DNA from: Apodospora peruviana
Lineage: Eukaryota; Ascomycota; Sordariomycetes; Sordariales; Lasiosphaeriaceae
Length of the DNA stretch: 64,000 nucleotides
Assembly (NCBI GenBank): GCA_033439685.1
Contig: JAUEDM010000007.1
Coordinates: forward strand, 1,612,001-1,676,000
Reading direction: 5' to 3'
Of this stretch, positions 58,634 through 64,000 are shown one piece after another; the stretch's first letter is position 1; every line of letters starts with the position of its first letter. The position numbers and the translations under genes are program-made. The notes under the pieces were generated by a model that saw nothing but the letters and a program-made list of their open reading frames with translations, made no database searches and had not been told where the DNA came from.

Positions 58634-60022
58634 CTATCCACGAATGGACCGCTCACAGCCGTAACATATCCTCCCTGCTGAACTTCTTGTCATGTCGTCC
58701 TCTACGTCCTCGTCGCCCAGCTCACCCCGCCACCGCTCATCGCCCTGCTCATCAAGCGGCATGGTGCACATCCCACAGCTACTATGACTACCTGTCGCAG
58801 GCTCTGAGTCCCCGCCAAGAAGACGAACAAGCTTCCCCGTCGTCCTGGCCACATTCGCCACCACAGACGGATAATTCTCCTCTACTTCGGCAAAGTAGCG
58901 GAACATGACCTCCTCTATACTCAGGTCTTTATGCGAGACCACCGCTGCTGCCGCTTGTTGTGTAGCCGACGACGGGTGGTTAGGGATCATAATGTTGAGG
59001 TCTGACGCCAAAGATGGAGTGCCCATGAGCTCGGTGGCGTAGATGACGAGTTCCTTGCGAAGCAGGTCGCGGAGGGGGTGGTAAACTTGGATTTGAGACT
59101 CGGTCGTCGTTGTCGTCGCATTACTACTTTGAGATGTAGGAGTAGTGGTAGTAGTAATAGGTTCTGTTGGGACGGCCGTGGAATGGCTGACCACGGCAAC
59201 GGGACCGTCGTTCACCTGCCACGGAAGCGAAAACCCACGGCCCTTTGCGGTCTCGGCGAGGGTTAACTCTGCCAGCGCGGTGGTTGTGTGGCCTAAGAGC
59301 AAAGCGTGACACGATTCTGTGCGCGCGGAGGAGATGAGCAAGTGGCGAGTGAAGAGGCGAAGGATGTCTGCTCGCGATGTTGGCGACGATAGGCGGTCAA
59401 AAAAGAGGGCGTGGAGTTGCTGTTCGTTTTCGGGGGGAGTAACAGCAGATGATGGGAGAATGAGGGTCCGCCAGTCGACTGTGTCGAGGTCTAGGACTGC
59501 CGAGAGAGGTACGAGGCGGAACTCGAAGCGAGGATAGCGCTTGCGGTATCCTTCGAGTGTCTCCTGGACAGAACCTGGTGAAGAAGAAGAAGGATATAGA
59601 CCGGAGGAATCGACGTGGACTATGACGAGGTCGAACGGCGCATTCCGGCCCTTGGCTAGCTGGTACTCGACGTTCTCGTTCAGGAGGTGGACGAGGACGG
59701 ACGAAGAGACGCCTAGGGAGAGACCAAGCAGGTATTTCTTTTTCTGGCTCGCGGCGCCTGTGCCAGGGTTGCGGATGTCTTTGCCTATGATGCCGACTTG
59801 CTTGATGCATTTAGCGGATATGAATTTGGTGAAGCAGTCGCTGAGAGGATTGTTAGTTTTAATATTGAGGATATGTGCGATGGATAAATACCTGCAAACA
59901 CGCTGTGATCTGCTATCCAATGTTGCTTCATGTAAGTGACATTTCACACAGAGAGATGCTGGTGCGGGAGGTGCTGCCCCCCCTGATGCGACCCCTGATG
60001 AGGGCGTGTCTGGCTGTTGCAT
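58634..60022 (-). CDS. NCS2: Cytoplasmic tRNA 2-thiolation protein Ncs2/Ctu2
   Basis: The exons are complement(58634..59840, 59892..60022), giving 445 residues. The 51-nt intron is a stop-free multiple of three, so an unspliced reading also stays open; splicing restores the zinc motif CVKC...RVCSDCFTKF. Then come KKYLLGLSLGVSSSVLVHLL (degenerate PP-loop-like segment), YPRFEFRLVPLSAVL, LLLGHTTTALAELTLAETAKGRGFSLPW and YHPLRDLLRKELVIYA. A second zinc pair sits at the end (SCGMCTMPL, ICYGC). Ncs2 pairs with Ncs6/Ctu1 to thiolate wobble U34 of tRNA Lys/Glu/Gln with sulfur passed by Urm1. A Thr-rich insert (TTTTTPTSQSSNATTTTT) is not part of the family core. Confidence 0.92.
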   Translation of the reverse strand: MQQPDTPSSGVASGGAAPPAPASLCVKCHLHEATLDSRSQRVCRYLSIAHILNIKTNNPLSDCFTKFISAKCIKQVGIIGKDIRNPGTGAASQKKKYLLGLSLGVSSSVLVHLLNENVEYQLAKGRNAPFDLVIVHVDSSGLYPSSSSPGSVQETLEGYRKRYPRFEFRLVPLSAVLDLDTVDWRTLILPSSAVTPPENEQQLHALFFDRLSSPTSRADILRLFTRHLLISSARTESCHALLLGHTTTALAELTLAETAKGRGFSLPWQVNDGPVAVVSHSTAVPTEPITTTTTPTSQSSNATTTTTESQIQVYHPLRDLLRKELVIYATELMGTPSLASDLNIMIPNHPSSATQQAAAAVVSHKDLSIEEVMFRYFAEVEENYPSVVANVARTTGKLVRLLGGDSEPATGSHSSCGMCTMPLDEQGDERWRGELGDEDVEDDMTRSSAGRICYGCERSIRG

Positions 60023-60556
60023 CTCCTGGCTGTTTCTCAGTTTATGCCGAATACACGATTGATATTAAACTTTTTATGTCAAGATTTCTTTATCTGCCTG
60101 GCCCTCTTTGAAAGTGGGCGGTTCTGGTTTGAATTAATGGGATTGGGGTTGTTGGTTTGACTCGTTCATCGAGAGCGCTCTCATTCTCACACAAAGGTTT
60201 TGCGCTGTTAGGGTGCCTGACTGCCACTGGCAGTGCAGCGCGGCCGCCGGCAATCCACAGAAGAGGGTTAGGGTTATATTGGAATATCACTGGCATGAGA
60301 AAAGGGGCGACATCCACGAATATGTGACAAGACCGCGGAAAGGAGAACAAATTCCTTCCAGTTTTATGTGTCTAAACAGAGGAGAGGTAGGATCATGCAC
60401 CTGGGAATGAGTCTCATGTGTGACCTGATGGGAAAACCAACAGTAGGTACCAGGTAGTCTATCCAGCCCTAGGGCTGAGATGGTAGCTTATTCTCCTATT
60501 CTCCGCCCCGCCATAATCACCTCGTCCACGCCACAGCATAACCCAATCACTCGGAA
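60023..60556. other. Intergenic region
   Basis: Between the NCS2 start and tRNA-Val. It contains a telomere-like AGGGTTAGGGTTA at 60264-60276 and TAGGTACCAGGTAG at about 60444-60457. No gene. Confidence 0.6.
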
Positions 60557-60643
60557 GCTCGGGCGGTGTAGTGGTGTCATGTCAGTCTCACAGCACTCGC
60601 TGTTCTTCACTGAAGGTCCCAGGTTCGAGACCTGGTCCGAGCA
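60557..60643 (+). tRNA. tRNA-Val (CAC) with a 15-nt intron
   Basis: The 87-nt gene folds as a cloverleaf. The acceptor stem is GCTCGGG with TCCGAGC plus discriminator A. The D arm (GTG...ATG, one G-T pair) carries the A box TGTAGTGG. The anticodon stem is TCAGT with ACTGA, and the loop CT-CAC-A...C holds anticodon CAC at 60589-60591. The T arm is CCAGG-TTCGAGA-CCTGG, with the B box GGTTCGAGACC. An intron of 15 nt (60593-60607) follows position 37, the normal eukaryotic place. CCA is not encoded. A T-run follows for Pol III termination. Confidence 0.95.
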
Positions 60644-60645
60644 TC

Positions 60646-60650
60646 TTTTT
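60646..60650 (+). terminator. Pol III terminator (T5)
   Basis: Five T residues begin three bases after the tRNA-Val discriminator base. Confidence 0.8.
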
Positions 60651-61177
60651 GCCTCCCAGACTAGAATAGCATTTATAGATGCCGGTGAGATGGATCGAGT
60701 TGCATTTGGGTGCTGACACAATGTACTGGATATGGTTTTGTCAGCTGGGCGACAAATCTTTTGGGCTTTGAACAGACTGGATAAGGTACAGGTACCTTAG
60801 GTGACCCCTGACCACCTCATCAAAAAAGTTGAAACGGCATCAATGGTTCAGACTGTGGAGGGGTAGTCTGCAGTGGAGGGGTAGTCTACAGTGGAGGGGT
60901 AGTCTACAGTGGAGGGGTCGAGATCAGCGTGAGTTGCATCAGTACAGGCAGGGCCCTGGCTTGCTCACTGCGTGGCTCGGCCGCTCCAGCCTTAGCGCAC
61001 CCGTTAACCCACTGCGGTTACCCCAACTTCCAGGCCCGGCCCCTTCACGACTCCGTCTCTTCTACCTTCCAACTAGCAACCACCTGCACCAACATCGAGT
61101 CTCCTCGGGCCAAACCGGCGCACTAGACAGCTCTTCCTTTTCAGGTTTCCCTTCGTTCTTGGTTTCCTGCACTATCC
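60651..61177. other. Intergenic region, coronin promoter
   Basis: Between tRNA-Val and coronin. It contains AGGTACAGGTACCTTAGGTG at 60784-60803 and an 18-nt tandem array at 60855-60919. A CT-rich leader precedes the ATG at 61178. Confidence 0.6.
60855..60919. repeat. 18-nt tandem repeat, about 3.6 copies
   Basis: The unit is GTGGAGGGGTAGTCTACA; the first copy has TGCA in place of TACA and the last is partial. It lies about 260-320 bp upstream of the coronin ATG. GTGGAGGGG resembles fungal GC-rich zinc-finger sites (CreA-type SYGGRG on one strand). Confidence 0.9.
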
Positions 61178-63512
61178 ATGGCCGGCCGCTTTGTGCGAGC
61201 GTCGAAATATCGTAAGCTCGACTCGTCTCCATCAGTTCACGGCAGCTCGGCGATCGGCGGCGCGTTCTCCGCTTCAAACCATCTTGAGCCCGGCCGCCGC
61301 CACATCACGATGCGACAGACCGACTGCGAGCTCTTGGAACTTGACTGACCGGTGCGCGATCGCAGGACACGTCTTTGGGAAATCAACGAGGAAGGAGTTC
61401 TGCTATGACAACCTTCACATCAGTCGCAATGCTTGGGATACCAATCTCGTAAAGGTACGCCGAGGAACGGGGCGATGCGCACATCTGTTGCCGACTGTCG
61501 CGTGCTGACCCTCTCCGCCCTGCCAGGCCAACCCCGAATACCTCTCGGTCAATTGGGAGTCGGGCGGCGGTGGCGCCTTCGCCGTCATTCCTCTCAACGA
61601 GAAGGGAAAGCTGCCCGACCAAATCCCGCTGTTTCGAGGCCACACAGCTGCCGTCCTGGACACAGATTGGTGCGCATAACCGTCCAACAAAGTCCCAGAT
61701 TCCAATCAGCGCCCAACAGACCTAACATGCGCCTAGGAACCCTTTCAACGATCGACTCATTGCCTCCGCGTCTGATGACGGCAAGGTGTTCATATGGGAG
61801 GTGCCGCAGGGCTTTTCGCTCTACACAGATGCCGAGGAGATCACCCACGTCTCGCCCGTCAGCAAGCTGACTGGCCACTCGAGGTACGAATCGCATAGCC
61901 GACCTCCTCTCTTGAACATTGTTCATATTCACCATTCTCTAGAAAAGTTGGACAAGTTCTTTTCAACCCCGCAGCCGAGAACATCCTGGCTTCCGCTTCG
62001 GGCGATCTCACCATCAAACTCTGGGACATCGGTACCGGCCAGTCAGCCTTAGCTCTCAAGCACCCCGACATTGTTCAGAGCCTGTCATGGAGCGCCGATG
62101 GCTCCATGTTGGTGACTACCTCCAGGGATAAGAAGCTGCGTGTGTGGGATGTGCGCGCCGAGAAGCCAGTACATGAGTACGCCGGTCACGAGGGCGCCAA
62201 GAACAGTCGGGCTGTGTGGATGGGTGAGCACAACCGTATCGCCACTACCGGCTTCTCGAGGATGAGCGACAGACAAATTGCGCTCTGGGAGCCTGGCAGG
62301 AAGGATCCAATTGGCGGCTTCACGTCTCTTGACTCCATCTCTGGCGTGTGCATGCCGTTCTGGGGTAAGCTGTGATGTCTTCTTCATTTTCGCAGAATTA
62401 GCCTCTAACGTAGTGCGCAGATGATGGTTCCAGTTGCTTGTATCTTGCCGGAAAGGGGTAAGTCAACATCAATTCGGCTGGCTACGGGCTCTTACTAACA
62501 CTTTCAAGCGATGGCAACATCCGATATTTCGAGTATGAGAACGACAAGTTCGAATTCTTGTCTGAGTACAAATCGGGAGAGCCCCAGCGCGGTATTGCAT
62601 TCGTACCGAGACGTGGCCTGAACGTATGTTCCCAGCTGTTTTATTGGTGAAGAAAAATAAATCTGACAATGTTAGGTTCATGAAAATGAAATCATGAGGG
62701 CATACAAGACGGTCAACGACTCATACATTGAGCCAATTTCATTCACCGTCCCCCGTCGGGCGGAAACTTTCCAGTCAGATATTTACCCGCCCGCAACTGG
62801 TCTCAAACCGGCCATATCTGCCAAAGAATGGCTCGACGGAAAGAGCGGTGTTCCCTCCAAGATCGACCTAGAGAGTGTCTACGATGGCAACGCTCCCATC
62901 GAGGTCGCATCGGACTACAAGCCGCCCGCCCCTACTCCAGCCCCGGCGGCAGCGCCTGCCCCGAAGAAACAGCCGGAACCGGAACCGGCGCCGGTCGCCA
63001 CCCGCGCTCCTCCCCCGACCGTCACAGATCAGAAGGCTTCCATCTCCAACATGGCCAACAAATATCAAGACGACGAAGAGGAATCCTCTGACGAAGACGA
63101 GACCTCGAGCTTCGAGGAAATCTCTCGGCCCGCGGCACGAGCACCACTTCCCGTGCGAACTGCAGCAGCTAAACCGCCCTCCCCTGTGCAACTGAAGCCT
63201 ACTTCACCGATCAAGTCGTCCTCGGCATCGCCACCCCTGTCACGTTCCGCCCCGGCTCCTGCTGCTGGTACTGTTGTTGTCTCGTCCGGCGTCGAACAGA
63301 CGCTTGAACAGATCAAGCAACTCCTGGAACAGCAGACCAAGATTATCGCAGCGCAAAGCGATAAGATCTCGGGACAGAGCCAAGTAATTAGCCAGCTCGC
63401 GGCAGAAGTGGAGACTCTCAAGAAGAGGGTCGTCACGACGGGTTCGGGCTCGCAGGAGCAGAGCGAAAGGATCAGACAGTTGGAGTTGGAGCTGGAGGCT
63501 GCGCGGTCGTAG
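61178..63512 (+). CDS. CRN1: Coronin (actin-binding WD40 protein), eight exons
   Basis: The exons are 61178-61211, 61366-61454, 61527-61669, 61737-61883, 61943-62364, 62421-62457, 62509-62623 and 62676-63512, giving 607 residues. All seven introns are in phase. The N-terminal signature FVRASKYRHVFGKSTRKEFCYDNL is diagnostic of coronin. WD40 blades include GHTAAVLDTDWNPFNDRLIASASDDGKVFIWEV, VLFNPAAENILASASGDLTIKLWDI and LSWSADGSMLVTTSRDKKLRVWDV. The C-terminal extension of the propeller ends near SFTVPRR. A Pro/Ala-rich and acidic variable region with Ser-Asp-Glu runs follows, then a C-terminal coiled coil (VEQTLEQIKQLLEQ to IRQLELELEAA) for oligomerisation and Arp2/3 contact. It acts at cortical actin patches and hyphal tips. 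The ~280-residue last exon is typical of fungal Crn1. Confidence 0.95.
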
Positions 63513-63515
63513 GGC

Positions 63516-63912
63516 GAGTACCGGTACTTATGGTGAACGGTGCGGATTGTTCGTGAAGGTGAGTGACTGGTTTTGATAATGGGGGATGTCAGTAGATTGA
63601 TGAATGGATGGATAGCTGTGAGAAAAGGTCTTATATGATTTTTTCTCTTCTTTCTCGGTTCCTAGCTCCCATTTTGTGCGCACGCGTTGTCTCTGATACT
63701 TGATTTCCGGGTGGTCGGTTTGGAGCATTCGTTTGTATTACAAAAGGCTGCGTGCTTGTTTCTTTTTTCCAAAGGTCTGAAACTGGATTGCCTATCGGTC
63801 GTAGTTCTGCTTGCAAAATAAAATTATCCGACCCTGATGATATGCGATAGACTCGATGCTCCACAAGTTCCCGGTGATGGTATCCAAAAATCATCAAGTC
63901 GGGGTGTAAGTG
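63516..63912. other. Intergenic, convergent 3' ends
   Basis: A 400-bp spacer between coronin and a converging partial gene. No feature seen. Confidence 0.5.
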
Positions 63913-64000
63913 TTATTCCAACTGGCGCTTGATAAACTCGGCGGCATCCAACAGCTCAAGGGTCGGGATCGGCTCAGCGTCTCCTCTTCTAGTCTCAAGA
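63913..64000 (-). CDS. 3' end of an unidentified protein-coding gene (partial)
   Basis: The last 28 codons of a minus-strand frame run off the window edge. They end ...IPTLELLDAAEFIKRQLE with TAA at 63913-63915. The helical ending and lack of stops suggest a real C-terminus, and the position, converging on coronin, fits. Too little is visible to name it, and a chance open stretch is possible. Confidence 0.4.
   Translation of the reverse strand, partial: LETRRGDAEPIPTLELLDAAEFIKRQLE

Overview
The window looks like nuclear DNA of a filamentous ascomycete, most likely a Sordariomycete. Genes are split by short introns (about 50-190 nt) with GTANGT-type donors, CTAAC/CTGAC-like branch sites and YAG acceptors. 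The families are Pezizomycotina-typical (DUF7137, DUF4112, Fig1-like, an Opy1-like double PH protein), about one gene per 3 kb, and no AT-rich repeat-mutated tract or recognisable transposon is present. Every multi-exon model below was joined by hand, and its exon lengths sum to an open frame.

Layout. 1-6 kb: the 3' part of a PPR-like gene, a serine-rich unknown protein, and an RRM/RGG protein with an open in-frame extension after its UAG stop. 6-8.4 kb: gene-free, with a 42-nt-arm inverted repeat next to a TG microsatellite. 8.4-16.6 kb: the DYRK kinase Yak1 and the TIA-1/Pub1-type three-RRM protein, both on the minus strand and separated by 3.5 kb without a gene. 19-26 kb: a Med2-like protein, a secreted GH5 glycosidase and a double-PH protein. 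28-35 kb: an APH-fold kinase, a Fig1-like membrane protein, a CDK11/Ppk23-like kinase and a DUF7137 surface protein. 37-45 kb: a two-RRM protein with a 10-nt microexon, a short-chain dehydrogenase and the decapping enzyme Dcp2. 46-51 kb: a DUF4112 protein, ribonucleotide reductase R2 and the SRP9/21 subunit. 52-58 kb: cysteinyl-tRNA synthetase, Swd2 and the mitochondrial carrier Oac1. 58.6-64 kb: the tRNA thiolation protein Ncs2/Ctu2, an intron-containing tRNA-Val(CAC), coronin, and the 3' end of one more gene.

Most genes are housekeeping and are not organised as a pathway cluster. Several act on RNA (Pub1, Dcp2, two RRM proteins, the CDK11-like kinase, the PPR-like protein). Cys-RS, Ncs2 and tRNA-Val belong to translation. 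I see no secondary-metabolite cluster, CRISPR array, integrated virus or transposon.

The most unusual signal is the cysteinyl-tRNA synthetase gene. Its reading frame, splice junctions and conserved motifs are intact, but two UAG codons lie inside it: one at a position where the family has tryptophan, and one 46 codons before a well-preserved C-terminus. The first UAG adenosine is the first loop base of a predicted 6-bp hairpin, the kind of context known for A-to-I mRNA editing in Sordariomycetes. Recoding, pseudogenisation and assembly error all remain open. The RRM/RGG gene shows a weaker version of the same pattern.
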